This document shows positions 8,543 to 17,641 of a DNA stretch of 64,000 nucleotides, piece after piece. This DNA is from Brachybacterium equifaecis. Lineage in GTDB: Bacteria > Actinomycetota > Actinomycetes > Actinomycetales > Dermabacteraceae. The stretch is taken from assembly GCF_023509525.1 (NCBI RefSeq), contig NZ_JAKNCJ010000002.1, positions 434,001 through 498,000 on the forward strand. The letters run 5' to 3'. A program made the position numbers and the translations under genes. The notes beneath the pieces were generated by a model, which had not been told where the DNA came from, did no database searches, and worked only from the letters and a program-made list of their open reading frames with translations. Every line of letters begins with the position of its first letter. Positions within the stretch are counted from its first letter, which is position 1.

Positions 8543-9472
8543 ATGACCCCTCCTGCATCCCGCCCCGCCCCTGTCGCTCCCGCCCCGCCGGCGATCCCCG
8601 ATCCGCTCATCCCGCAGCCGCCCGCCCTGGCGGCCGCGGTCGAGGGCGCCTTCCTCGCGAAGGCCCTGAAGCCGCGCGGGGAGATGTTCCTGCTGTCCAT
8701 GGCCGCAGGCGCCATGATCGGCCTGGGCTTCATCCTGTTCATCACCTCCCAGCAGGGCCTCGCCGGCGGCGACTTCCCCGTCGGGCTCGGCAAGGTGATC
8801 GGCGGCTTCGTCTTCTCCGTGGGCCTGTGGCTTGTGGTGATCACCGGCGCCGACCTCTTCACCGGCACCACCCTCACCGTGATGCCACTGCTCTCGCGCC
8901 GCCTCGGCGTCGCGCCGTTCCTCACGCACTGGTGCATCTCGCTGCTGGGCAACCTGATCGGCGCGGTGGCCCTCGCCGTGCTCGTGCTGCTCGCGGGCAC
9001 GCATGCCAGCAACGGCGGCGCCTGGGGGCTCGTCGTCCTGAACTCCTCGCTCGCGAAGGTCTCCTACCCCTGGTTCCAGGCATTCATGCTCGCGATCCTG
9101 GCGAACATGTGCGTGTGCCTCGGCCTCTGGGCGGCGACCTCCGGCAAGACGACCTTCGACAAGCTGGTCGGCGTGGCCGGGCCGCTCACCCTGTTCGTCG
9201 CCACCGGCTTCGAGCACTCGGTGGCGAACATGTTCATGCTGCCCATGGGCCTGCTCGTGAAGTACGGCGCGGGCGATGCCTTCTGGCAGGGCAAGGCGGT
9301 CGAGGCCGCCGGGAAGACCGTCGAGGACTACGCCGCGCTGACCGTCGGCTCCGTGGTGTGGGACAACTTCATCCCGGTGATCCTGGGGAACATCGTGGGC
9401 GGCGCCCTCGTCATCGGCGCGTTCTTCTGGCTGTCCTACCGGCGCTCAGCCCTCGCCGCAGAGCGCGGCTGA
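8543..9472 (+). CDS. Formate/nitrite transporter family (FNT) channel
   Basis: 309 residues with six or more hydrophobic helices, beginning after a Pro/Ala-rich N-terminus. FNT signatures are visible: GLGFILFITSQ near the first helix, ITGADLFTGTT (helix 2 region), NLIGAV, the pore motif GFEHSVANMFMLP and the late DNFIPVILGNIVGGALVI. Such pentameric channels move formate, nitrite or hydrosulfide with protons. An N-terminal extension of about 35 residues precedes the family core. There is no adjacent pyruvate-formate lyase or nitrite reductase gene, so the substrate is undecided. Confidence 0.92.
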   Translation: MTPPASRPAPVAPAPPAIPDPLIPQPPALAAAVEGAFLAKALKPRGEMFLLSMAAGAMIGLGFILFITSQQGLAGGDFPVGLGKVIGGFVFSVGLWLVVITGADLFTGTTLTVMPLLSRRLGVAPFLTHWCISLLGNLIGAVALAVLVLLAGTHASNGGAWGLVVLNSSLAKVSYPWFQAFMLAILANMCVCLGLWAATSGKTTFDKLVGVAGPLTLFVATGFEHSVANMFMLPMGLLVKYGAGDAFWQGKAVEAAGKTVEDYAALTVGSVVWDNFIPVILGNIVGGALVIGAFFWLSYRRSALAAERG

Positions 9473-9536
9473 GGCTCCCGCCGCACGCCTCAGCCCCGGG
9501 CTCTGCAGTCCCCGGACTCTTCAGTCCCCTGGCTCT

Positions 9537-9980
9537 TCAGTCCCCGGGCCGAGGGGCGCGCCGGTTCTGCTTGATCGCAGAGCGTCGGCGCTTCCCCTCG
9601 GCCCGGCGGCGCAGAGAGCCGCGCGTGGGGCGCGTGGCGCGCCGCGGCACCTCCAGGGCGAGCGCCTCCCGCAGGAGCGCCCCGAGCCGCTCCCGGGCGG
9701 CGGCGCGATTGCGCAGCTGGGAGCGCTCCTAGGACGCCTCCACCAGCAGCACCGTGCCTGCCAGTCGAGGCGCGAGGCGTGCGAGCGCCCGCTCGCGCTG
9801 CGTCTCGTCCAGGGCCGACGTGGTCCGGAGGTCCAGTCCCAGCTGCACCCGGGAATCGGCGGTGTTCACGCCCTGCCCGCCCGGGCCGGAGGCATGGGTG
9901 AAGCGCTCGATGAGCTCCGCGTCCCGGATCAGCAGTCCCCGCGGAGCCCCCGGGCCGGCAGGCACGCGCAGGTCATCCAT
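9537..9980 (-). pseudogene. arfB: ArfB (YaeJ)-type peptidyl-tRNA hydrolase, interrupted by in-frame TAG
   Basis: The family rescues stalled ribosomes by hydrolysing peptidyl-tRNA with a GGQ loop. Reading from the ATG at 9980, the RF-1 domain is intact with GPGGQGVN (GGQ at residues 34-36). Codon 84 is TAG (9729-9731), and the same frame continues without further stops through ERSQLRNRAAAR and the basic ribosome-binding tail (RRATRPTRGS ... KQNRRAPRP) to a TGA at 9537-9539, giving the family's usual length of about 147 residues. In relatives this position is normally Glu (EASEHRSQ), so a single GAG-to-TAG change explains the stop. It may be a pseudogene, a read-through gene or a base-calling error. 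Without read-through the product lacks the tail that enters the mRNA channel. Confidence 0.85.
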
Positions 9981-10169
9981 GGCGCAAGGCTCTCACGGCG
10001 TGATCTCCCCCGCCCCGAAGGCCCCGCGACCTGGGCGGCCACGATTTTCGCGTCTAGAGTGGTTCGTAATTCCTGACCATCGGCGCTGCCGGTCGACCAG
10101 GCGCGCCCCGCGGCCCGGCCGTGCGCAGCCGCTGCCCCGTCGGCCCCAGCGCCCGGAATCCGAGGTGAC

Positions 10170-11834
10170 ATGACCGAGCAGCCCGCCCCCGCTTCCACCA
10201 CCCCCGCCGGCTCCCCCGCAGCCGACGCTCCCGCCGCCGCCGACGCGCCCGCCGCCGCTATCAGCGCAACGCCTGCAGACACCCCCGAGACGGCGCAGCC
10301 CCTGCGCCTCGCGGTCATCGGCGCCGGTCCCGCAGGTGTGTACGCCGCGGAGACCCTCCTGCGCACCGAGCGCGTGAAGAGCGGCGAGCTGAAGGTCCAG
10401 TGCGACCTGTTCGACGCCCTCCCCGCCCCGTTCGGCCTGATCCGCTACGGCGTCGCCCCCGACCACCCCCGTATCAAGGGCATCATCACGGCCCTGCACA
10501 GGATCCTCGGCCGGGGCGACATCCGGTTCCTCGGCGGCGTCGAGTTCGGCACCGACCTCACGCTCGAGGAGCTGCGCGAGCGCTACGACGTCGTCATCTT
10601 CGCCACCGGCGCCCTCAAGGACGCTCCCCTGGACATCCCCGGCATCGACCTCGAGGGCTCCTACGGCGCGGCCGACTTCGTGGCCTGGTACGACGGCAAC
10701 CCCGACTACCCCCGCACCTGGCCGCTGACCGCCCGCAGCGTCGCCATGATCGGCAACGGCAATGTGGCCCTCGACGCGGCGCGCATGCTGGTCAAGAGCC
10801 GCGACGAGCTGCTGCGCACGGAGATCCCCGCGAACGTCGAGGAGGGCCTGGCCGCCGCTGCCACAGAGGACGTCCACGTCTTCGGGCGCCGCGGGCCCGC
10901 GCAGACCAAGTTCACGCCGTTGGAGACCCGCGAGCTCGCGCACCCGCACGGCGTGCAGATCGTGATGGATCCGCGCGATTTCGAGCCGATCACCCCGGAG
11001 GTCCGCGAGGAGATCCGCGCCGACCGCCGCACCGACCAGGTCTACTCGACCTTCGAGACCTGGCTCGCAGAGCAGACCGCGCGCGAAGCCGCGGGCGAGG
11101 CGCCGACCGACGCCCACGGCGGCCCGGTGCGGCGCCGCCTCCACCTGCACTTCTGGCACCGCCCTGTCGAGGTGCTCGGCGAGGACGGCCGCGTGGTCGG
11201 CATCCGCTTCGAGCGCACGCGGCCGACCGTCGGCGGCGCCGTCGAGGGCACCGGCGAGTTCCACGACTACGAGGTCCAGGCCGTGTACCGCGCGATCGGC
11301 TACCTCGGCTCCGAGCTGCCCGGCGTGCCCTTCGACGACCGCCGCGGCGTGGTCCTGCATCACGCCGGGCGCATCATCACGGCCGACGGCGCCGCCGGCA
11401 TCACCCCGGCGCGCGACGCCGAGGGGCTCAGCCCCCTCGACGAGGAGAGCGCGCTCCCGGCTGCGATCCCCGGCCTGTATGCGAACGGCTGGATCAAGCG
11501 CGGGCCCGTCGGCCTGATCGGCGCGACGAAGTCCGACGCTCAGGAGACCGTCGCCAGCATCCTCGAGGACCTCGACGCCGCGCGCGTGCCGCGCGCGGAG
11601 GATCGCGATCCCGACTCGGTCCTGCATATGCTGGAGAGCAAGGGCGTCGAGTACACGACGTGGGACGGGTGGATGGCGCTCGAGGAGCACGAGATCGCGC
11701 TCGGCTCTGCCGCGGTCGACGCCGACGGCGCCCCGCGACCGCGCATCAAGGTCGTGCCGCGCGAGGAGATGGTGCGGGTCTCGCGCGAAGGCGCGGCGGC
11801 CGTGCGTGAGAGCGAAGGCGCCGACGAGGGCTGA
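10170..11834 (+). CDS. Ferredoxin/adrenodoxin-type NADP reductase (FprA-like)
   Basis: 554 residues. After an Ala/Pro-rich extension of about 45 residues comes the FAD-binding motif VIGAGPAGVYAAETLL (GAGPAG at 51-56), PFGLIRYGVAPDHP, and the NADP-binding GNGNVALDAARML near residue 195, then the FprA hallmark GLYANGWIKRGPVGLIGATKSDA close to the end. This is the adrenodoxin-reductase-like family that passes electrons from NADPH to ferredoxins. The C-terminal ~75 residues match the VEYTTWDGWMALEEHE segment seen in long actinobacterial FprA proteins. It lies alone; a long hairpin ends the transcript. Confidence 0.92.
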   Translation: MTEQPAPASTTPAGSPAADAPAAADAPAAAISATPADTPETAQPLRLAVIGAGPAGVYAAETLLRTERVKSGELKVQCDLFDALPAPFGLIRYGVAPDHPRIKGIITALHRILGRGDIRFLGGVEFGTDLTLEELRERYDVVIFATGALKDAPLDIPGIDLEGSYGAADFVAWYDGNPDYPRTWPLTARSVAMIGNGNVALDAARMLVKSRDELLRTEIPANVEEGLAAAATEDVHVFGRRGPAQTKFTPLETRELAHPHGVQIVMDPRDFEPITPEVREEIRADRRTDQVYSTFETWLAEQTAREAAGEAPTDAHGGPVRRRLHLHFWHRPVEVLGEDGRVVGIRFERTRPTVGGAVEGTGEFHDYEVQAVYRAIGYLGSELPGVPFDDRRGVVLHHAGRIITADGAAGITPARDAEGLSPLDEESALPAAIPGLYANGWIKRGPVGLIGATKSDAQETVASILEDLDAARVPRAEDRDPDSVLHMLESKGVEYTTWDGWMALEEHEIALGSAAVDADGAPRPRIKVVPREEMVRVSREGAAAVRESEGADEG

Positions 11835-11870
11835 GCCCGCACGCCCGCACCCGCGCGCCTACACCCACAA

Positions 11871-11917
11871 CGAGACCGACGGGATGTTCCAGTTCCTGGA
11901 ACATCCCGTCGGTCTCG
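11871..11917 (+). terminator. 22 bp perfect hairpin downstream of the FprA-like gene
   Basis: Arms 11871-11892 and 11896-11917 pair perfectly around a three-base loop (TTC). Each arm begins or ends with the CGAGACCGACG / CGTCGGTCTCG motif that recurs in the hairpin at 21134. It lies 36 bases after the stop codon; no U-tract follows. Confidence 0.8.
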
Positions 11918-12052
11918 CAGTTGTCGGGGCATGGCGGAGCGGGGCTGCGGCAATGCAGCGTCCGCGCGCGCCGGCCGTCAGCCTGCCTGGGCGCCACGAG
12001 ATCCTCGGCACACGCAGCTCGCTCCCGAGACGACTCCCAGCCTGCCTGTAGT

Positions 12053-12062
12053 TGAATATTCA
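12053..12062. promoter_or_regulatory. AT-rich palindrome TGAATATTCA upstream of the QorB-like gene
   Basis: TGAATATTCA lies in an unusually AT-rich spot (GTTGAATATTCATATAG) within otherwise GC-rich DNA, about 45 bp upstream of the QorB-like start. It could form part of the promoter and an operator. No regulator gene lies beside it. Confidence 0.4.
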
Positions 12063-12106
12063 TATAGCGGCCCGTCACTCGGGTCCCGAAGGCCCAGGAG
12101 GACCAC

Positions 12107-12958
12107 ATGACCATCACCGTCTTCGGCGCGACCGGACAGCTCGGCACCCTCGTGCTCCCCGCCCTGCGCGAGCACGGCGTCCCCGCCGACCAGATCCGCG
12201 CCGTCGGCCGCAACGAGGAGCGCCTCGCCGCTCTCGCAGCCGAGGGCTTCCAGACCGCTCGCGCCGATCTCGACGATCCGTCATCGGTGCGCGCGGCGGT
12301 CGCAGGCTCGGACCGCGTGCTGCTGATCTCGGCGAGCGAGCCCGGCAAGCGCGTCCCCCAGCACCGGGCGGTCATCGACGCAGCCGCAACCGAGGGCGTC
12401 GACCAGCTCGTGTACACCTCGATCGCAGAGGCGGACACCAGCTCGCACGTCCTCGCTCCCGAGCATCGCGAGACCGAGCAGCTCATCGCCGCCTCCGGCC
12501 TGCCAGCGACGATCCTGCGCAACAACTGGTACACCGAGAACCACCAGGGTGACTTCGCCGCCGCGAAGGCCGCCGGCATCATCGCCAACAGCGCTGGTGA
12601 CGGTCGCATCGCGAGCGCACCCCGGGCCGACTACGCGGAAGCCGCCGCCGTCGTGCTCACCGATCCCCGCCACATCGGGAAGACCTACGAGCTCTCCGGC
12701 ACCACCGCGTGGAGCTTCGCCGAATTCGCTGAGATCGCTGCGGGCGTGCTCGGCTCCGACGTCGAGTACCGCGAGATCACCGTCGAGGAGGAAGCGAAGC
12801 AGCTCGAGGGCTTCGGACTGCCGGCCGACGCCGCCGCCTTCGTGGCCTCCTTCAGCCAGGGCACCCGCGCTGGCAGCCTCGCGCGAACGTCCTCGGACCT
12901 CAAGGAGCTCATCGGCCGGGAGCCCGAGGCCCTGGAAGTCACCCTGCGCACCTGGTGA
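12107..12958 (+). CDS. NmrA/QorB-like NAD(P)H-binding oxidoreductase
   Basis: 283 residues, starting at an ATG after CCAGGAGG. Atypical short-chain dehydrogenase with the N-terminal nucleotide motif VFGATGQLGTLVLPAL, the strand-end R in RAVGRNEER and the segment RNNWYTENHQGDF typical of QorB-like NAD(P)H:quinone oxidoreductases. It lacks the classical YxxxK pair, as usual for NmrA-like members. Likely role: quinone or electrophile reduction or redox sensing. It is preceded by an AT-rich palindrome and followed by a very long hairpin shared with the convergent SDR gene. Confidence 0.85.
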   Translation: MTITVFGATGQLGTLVLPALREHGVPADQIRAVGRNEERLAALAAEGFQTARADLDDPSSVRAAVAGSDRVLLISASEPGKRVPQHRAVIDAAATEGVDQLVYTSIAEADTSSHVLAPEHRETEQLIAASGLPATILRNNWYTENHQGDFAAAKAAGIIANSAGDGRIASAPRADYAEAAAVVLTDPRHIGKTYELSGTTAWSFAEFAEIAAGVLGSDVEYREITVEEEAKQLEGFGLPADAAAFVASFSQGTRAGSLARTSSDLKELIGREPEALEVTLRTW

Positions 12959-12982
12959 CCTCGCCGCTGAGCGCCGCGACCG

Positions 12983-13044
12983 ATGAGAAGACCCGCCCAG
13001 GTACCTTTCCGCGAAACGAAAGGTACCTGGGCGGGTCTTCTCAT
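12983..13044. terminator. 27 bp perfect hairpin between convergent genes
   Basis: Arms 12983-13009 and 13018-13044 are perfectly complementary over 27 bp with an eight-base loop (CGCGAAAC). It lies between the QorB-like gene and the convergent SDR gene, so it may act as a bidirectional terminator. Confidence 0.8.
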
Positions 13045-13113
13045 GCTTGCGGTATCGCCGCTGACAGGCGGCATCGGCGACGGTGCGCGAGAGCGCTCAC
13101 CCTCCCGCCGGTC

Positions 13114-14088
13114 TCAGAAGACCGGACGGCCGCCCGTCACGCCGAGCACGGTGCCGGAGACGTAGGACGCCTCCGCCGGGCTCGCGAGGAACACGTAGGC
13201 CCCGGCGCACTCGGACGGCTGGCCTGCGCGGCCGAGCGGGGTGTTGCCGCCGAACTCCACGTAGTCGTCGGCCACGCGCGTGGCGACGTTCAGCGGGGTC
13301 CAGATCGGGCCGGGCGCGACCGCGTTCACGCGGATGCCCTTCCCGCCGAGGTCCTGGGCGAGGTTCACGGTGATGTTATTGATCGCGGCCTTCGTGGCTG
13401 CGTAGTCCATCAGCGGCACCGAAGGATCGTAGGACTGGATCGAGGTGGAGTTGATGATCGAGGAGCCGGGGCGCAGGTGCGGGACCGCCTCCTGGGTGAT
13501 CCAGAACAGGGCTTCGAGGTTCGTGGTGAACGTGCGGCGCAGGCGATCGGAGTCGATCCCCTCGATGCCCTGGGGCTCGTTGCGGCCCCACTGGAACGCG
13601 GCGTTGTTGACGAGGATGTCGAGCCCGCCGAGCTTCTCCACAGTCTCGGTCACGAGCGAGCGGGCGAGCTCCTCCTCGCGGATGTCGCCGGGCAGCAGCA
13701 GAGCGCGACGGCCCGACTTCTCGATCCAGCGCCGGGTCTCCTCGGCGTCCTCCTGCTCCTCGGGGAGGTAGGAGATGGCTACGTCGGCGCCCTCGCGCGC
13801 ATAGGCGATCGCGACGGCGCGGCCGATGCCGGAGTCGCCGCCGGTGATGAGCGCGACGAGCCCTTCCAGGCGGCCGTGGCCGACGTAGCTCTCCTCGCCG
13901 TGGTCCGGCACCGGGGTCATCGGGGCGGTGAGCCCGGGCGGCTCCTGGTTCTGGGCGGGGAACGACGGATCGCCGTTCTCATCGGTGCCCATGGCGCGGG
14001 CGCGCTCCGCGGCGGGGGCGAGGATCTCCTCGCCTGCGTGGGCGGCGTTCTCAGGGCCGGCGTTCTCGGGGACGGTCTTCTCGGCCAT
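13114..14088 (-). CDS. YhdF/YghA-type SDR family oxidoreductase
   Basis: 324 residues. A hydrophilic N-terminal extension of about 75 residues (PAQNQEPPGLTAPMTPVPDHG) is characteristic of the YhdF/YghA 'general stress' SDRs. The Rossmann motif is TGGDSGIG at 82-89, NNAA at 161-164, catalytic Ser215, Tyr229 and Lys233 (YAATK), and PGPIWTPL follows. Substrate unknown; NADP-dependent alcohol or aldehyde conversion is likely. It is monocistronic and convergent with the QorB-like gene. Confidence 0.9.
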   Translation of the reverse strand: MAEKTVPENAGPENAAHAGEEILAPAAERARAMGTDENGDPSFPAQNQEPPGLTAPMTPVPDHGEESYVGHGRLEGLVALITGGDSGIGRAVAIAYAREGADVAISYLPEEQEDAEETRRWIEKSGRRALLLPGDIREEELARSLVTETVEKLGGLDILVNNAAFQWGRNEPQGIEGIDSDRLRRTFTTNLEALFWITQEAVPHLRPGSSIINSTSIQSYDPSVPLMDYAATKAAINNITVNLAQDLGGKGIRVNAVAPGPIWTPLNVATRVADDYVEFGGNTPLGRAGQPSECAGAYVFLASPAEASYVSGTVLGVTGGRPVF

Positions 14089-14459
14089 GCTGATGCTCCT
14101 CTCGCGGTCGCCGGAGCGACGGGGGTCGATGCGTCCAGGCTAGCGACGGCGCCTGAGCCGCAGCTCAGGCGGGCCGCAGCCCAGGAGCTGGAGCGTCGGC
14201 GGTCCGAGAGGCGCACCCGCCCCGAGCCGCCTCTCCCGCCCGAGCCGCACGCCGCCGCTCCCGCTCCCGAGCCGCTTCGGCCCGCTGGCGTATCCTTCCG
14301 GCGCGCGAACGGTACCTCAGCGGGCCGAAGCCTCCGCGGCCCCGCGGCGTCCCCATTCGCCTTGCCTCCGCGGCCCCGCGCGTCCGGCCCCCGGGCCCAA
14401 GCCCTTGCGGCCCCCGAGCCGACGCTCCGCGGGCCGACGGCGCCTCGCGGCGCCCCGCC
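14089..14459. other. 371 bp non-coding gap with a 17 bp direct repeat
   Basis: No credible coding frame is seen. The gap holds a small dyad GCCTGAGC-CGCA-GCTCAGGC (14151-14170) upstream of the SDR gene, and an exact 17 bp direct repeat GCCTCCGCGGCCCCGCG at 14330-14346 and 14364-14380. The rest is Pro/Arg-codon-like GC-rich DNA. Confidence 0.6.
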
Positions 14460-15671
14460 TCAGCGGCGGATGCTCGCCAGGTGGTCGGCGATGCGGTCCA
14501 CCGCATCCTCGATGACGTCCACGGGGGGCAGGGTCACGAGCCGGAAGTGGTCGGGCGTCGGATAGTTGAACCCCGTGCCCTGCGTGACCAGGAGCTTCTT
14601 CGAGCGCAGCAGGTCCAGCGCGAACTGCTCGTCGGAGTCGATCCGATACATCTGCGTGTCGATCCTGGGGAACATGTAGAGCGCTCCCTGGGCCTTCTCC
14701 ACGCTGATCCCGGGGATCGAGGAGAGCCCCTCGTAGGCGGCATCGCGCTGCTCCAGCAGGCGGCCGTTCGGGAGCAGCAGCTCGTTGATCGACTGGTAGC
14801 CGCCGAGGGCCGTCGCGATCACGTGCTGGGCGGGCGCATTCGCGCACAGGCGCATGCTGGCGAGCGTCGTGAGCCCCTCGATGAAGCTCTCGGCGCCGTC
14901 CTTCGGTCCGTACAGTGCCATCCAGCCGGCGCGGAAACCCGCCACCCGGTACGCCTTGGACAGCCCGTTGTACGTGATGGTGAGTAGATCCGGAGCGAGC
15001 TGGGCGATGTGGGTGTGGACGGCGTCGTCGTAGAGGATCTTGTCGTAGATCTCGTCGGCCAGGATCAGCAGGCCGTGCTTGCGCGCCACCTCGATGATCC
15101 CCTCGAGCACGTGCTTCGGATACACCGCGCCGGTGGGGTTGTTCGGGTTGATGACGACGATCGCCTTGGTGCGCTCGGTGACCTTGTCGGCGATGTCCGA
15201 GACGTCGGGCCACCAGTGCTGCTCCTCATCGCACCGGTAGTGGACCGGGGTGCCCCCGGCGAGGGTGATCGAGGCGGTCCACAGCGGATAGTCGGGCGAG
15301 GGGACGAGCACCTCGTCGCCGTCGTCCACGAGCCCCTGGCAGGTCATCTGGATCAGCTCGCTGACGCCGTTGCCGAGGTAGATGTCCTCGAGCTGCATTC
15401 CCGGCATGCCCTTGGTCTGGTAGTACTGCGCGACCGCGCGGCGGGCGGCGGGGATGCCGAGGGAGTCGGTGTAGCCCTGCGCGCCGGGGAGCTGGCGGAT
15501 CATGTCCACGAGGATCTCGTCGGGCGCCTCGAAGCCGAAGGGAGCGGGATTGCCGATGTTCAGCTTGATGATCTTGTGCCCAGCGGCCTCCATGCGTGCA
15601 GCCTCGGCGGGGATCGGTCCGCGGACCTCGTAGGACACGCCGTGCAGCTTGGAGGACTGGTTCAGGATCAT
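14460..15671 (-). CDS. PLP-dependent aminotransferase (AlaA/alanine transaminase-like)
   Basis: 403 residues, class I/II fold-type I aminotransferase. Visible features are LNIGNPAPFGFEAPDEI, the PLP-phosphate turn NGVSELIQM, VPSPDYPLW, NPNNPTGAVY, the Asp-Tyr pair in ADEIYDKILYD and the Schiff-base lysine at about residue 238 in NGLSKAYRVAGFRAGW. The GNPAPFGF and SKAYRVAGFR segments fit AlaA-type glutamate-pyruvate aminotransferases. It is divergently oriented to the MFS gene. Confidence 0.88.
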   Translation of the reverse strand: MILNQSSKLHGVSYEVRGPIPAEAARMEAAGHKIIKLNIGNPAPFGFEAPDEILVDMIRQLPGAQGYTDSLGIPAARRAVAQYYQTKGMPGMQLEDIYLGNGVSELIQMTCQGLVDDGDEVLVPSPDYPLWTASITLAGGTPVHYRCDEEQHWWPDVSDIADKVTERTKAIVVINPNNPTGAVYPKHVLEGIIEVARKHGLLILADEIYDKILYDDAVHTHIAQLAPDLLTITYNGLSKAYRVAGFRAGWMALYGPKDGAESFIEGLTTLASMRLCANAPAQHVIATALGGYQSINELLLPNGRLLEQRDAAYEGLSSIPGISVEKAQGALYMFPRIDTQMYRIDSDEQFALDLLRSKKLLVTQGTGFNYPTPDHFRLVTLPPVDVIEDAVDRIADHLASIRR

Positions 15672-15841
15672 CGACTTCTCCTAGAGGGTGAGCAGAGTGC
15701 GGCCCAGCCTATCCGCGCGGCCGACGGACGGTCCGGTGCGCCCGCCCGTCGGCCCCACGTGCGCGGATACCCTGGAAGCGCACCATCCCATCGGAGGGCG
15801 GGGAACCGCTGAGCTGCGTCGCCCCCACTGCAGGAGATCCC

Positions 15842-17437
15842 GTGCCCGATCCTCAGCCGCCCGCCCAGCCGATCCCCGAGGATCCCGCGCCTGCCCGGAC
15901 CGCTCCCCCTGCACCCGACTCCTCCGAGCCCGATCCCACCGAGCCCGCCGCCGCCAGGGCTGCCGCCGCCGCTGCTCCCCCGGTTCACGCGTTCCGCCCC
16001 GGCGGGACCTGGCTGCTGGGCGTCGTCCTCGCGGTCCTGACCTTCTGGCTGTTCGCGCAGTCGCTGCTGAACGTGATCCCGACGATCCGCGAGAGCCTCG
16101 GCATGAGCGCGGCCGTGGGCGACCTGGCCGTCTCGCTGACCGCGCTGTTCGCCGGCATCTTCGTGGTGGTCGCCGGCGGGATCGGCGACCGCATCGGCCA
16201 GACCGTCGTGTTCCGCGTCGGCATCGCCCTGAGCATCCTGGGTGCCCTGCTCCTGGTGCTCACGCCCGCCCACCAGGGGGCGCTGACGGCCGCGCTCTTC
16301 CTCGGCGGGCGCGCGGTGCTGGGCCTGTCGACCGCGTGCATCATGCCGTCGGCCCTCTCGCTGATCTCGACGTTCTTCGAGGGACCGGAGCGCCAGCGGG
16401 CGGTCTCGATGTTCTCGCTGGGCACCTTCGGCGGCCTCGGCGTCGCGTCGCTCGCGGGCGGGCTGATCGCCGGCGCGCTGGGGTGGCGCACCATCTTCCT
16501 CATCTCGATCGCGGCCTCGCTCCTCGCCTACTGGTGGACGCGCCGCACGCCGTGGATCCGCCCCGAGCCGAGCACCGCGGCCCGGCGCCGCTTCGACTGG
16601 GCGGGACTGGCCGTCTTCTTCGTCGCGCTCGTGGGGCTGAACGTCTACATCTCCCAGGGCCGCACCCTGGGGTGGACGAGCGCCGCGGGCCTCGGCCTGC
16701 TGGCCCTCACCGCCCTCGCCTTCGCCGCGTTCGTCGCGCTCTCGCTGCGCCGCGGGGCCGACGCGTTCATCGACCTGCGCATGTTCTCGAACCTCCGGTT
16801 CACCGGTCCCGTGGTCGCGAACTTCCCCATGAACTCGACGGCCGCGATCATCATCGTGTCCCTCGGGCTGATGCAGGCGGCCGCGGGCTGGTCTCCCCTG
16901 CAGGCGGGGCTGCTGACCATCGGCCACCTCGTGTGCGTCATCGCGGCGATCCGCATCGGCGAGAAGCTCCTGCAGCGCCTGGGGCCGAAGCGCCCGATGC
17001 TCTGGGGCACGCTCTCGGGGATGGTCGGCCTGCTGCTCGCCGCCTGCACGTTCCTGCCGCTGCCCGCCTACGCCCCCGTGACAGCGCTGGGGCTCGCACT
17101 GTTCGGCCTCGGTCAGGGACTGTTCGCGACCCCCGCGATCGACGCGACGATCACTTCCGTCCCGCGCGACGGGGTGGGCGCGGCGTCCGGGATCCTCAAG
17201 ATGGGCTCGACCCTCGGCCAGGCCATCGGCGTGAGCGCCGCGACCGCGCTCAGCGCCCTGGGCCGCGAGAGCGCCCCCGCCTCGATCGCCGGATGGGCGC
17301 CGACGGGCTGGCTCGAGGGCACCGACCCCGAGCGCTTCGGCGCGATGCTGGGCGCCGGGCTGCTCGGCGTGATCGCCGTGGCGATGGTGCTCTCGGTGCT
17401 CGTGCTCGTGCCCCGCTCGGGGGCGCCGAAGGCCTGA
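15842..17437 (+). CDS. MFS transporter, drug-efflux type
   Basis: 531 residues starting at a GTG preceded by CAGGAGA. A Pro/Ala-rich N-terminus of about 50 residues precedes many hydrophobic helices. Motif A is present after the second helix (GGIGDRIGQTVVFRVG) and motif C-like glycine-rich helices follow. The overall layout resembles proton-driven EmrB/QacA (DHA2) exporters. No adjacent TetR or MarR regulator is present. Substrate unknown. A 24 bp perfect hairpin ends the gene. Confidence 0.85.
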   Translation: MPDPQPPAQPIPEDPAPARTAPPAPDSSEPDPTEPAAARAAAAAAPPVHAFRPGGTWLLGVVLAVLTFWLFAQSLLNVIPTIRESLGMSAAVGDLAVSLTALFAGIFVVVAGGIGDRIGQTVVFRVGIALSILGALLLVLTPAHQGALTAALFLGGRAVLGLSTACIMPSALSLISTFFEGPERQRAVSMFSLGTFGGLGVASLAGGLIAGALGWRTIFLISIAASLLAYWWTRRTPWIRPEPSTAARRRFDWAGLAVFFVALVGLNVYISQGRTLGWTSAAGLGLLALTALAFAAFVALSLRRGADAFIDLRMFSNLRFTGPVVANFPMNSTAAIIIVSLGLMQAAAGWSPLQAGLLTIGHLVCVIAAIRIGEKLLQRLGPKRPMLWGTLSGMVGLLLAACTFLPLPAYAPVTALGLALFGLGQGLFATPAIDATITSVPRDGVGAASGILKMGSTLGQAIGVSAATALSALGRESAPASIAGWAPTGWLEGTDPERFGAMLGAGLLGVIAVAMVLSVLVLVPRSGAPKA

Positions 17438-17524
17438 CGCCTGCCGCGGCCGGCTGGCGGGGTCCTTCCCCGCCGCAGCCGCTGACGCCTGGCGGTCTCG
17501 CGTGCCGCAGCCGCCCCCGGCTCA

Positions 17525-17577
17525 GCGCGAGATCGCCTTTCTGTGCCAGAAAGTGGCACAGAAAGGCGATCTCGCGC
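17525..17577. terminator. 24 bp perfect hairpin between convergent genes
   Basis: Arms 17525-17548 and 17554-17577 are perfectly complementary with a five-base loop GAAAG. The arm starts GCGCGAGATCGCC, reminiscent of the GCGAGACCGACG start of other hairpins here. It lies between the MFS gene and the allantoinase fragment. Confidence 0.8.
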
Positions 17578-17641
17578 GTGTTGCGGCCGGAGGGGGTAGG
17601 CGGGGCCCGATCGGGCCCCGCTTGCCCCGGCTAGTGCCTGA

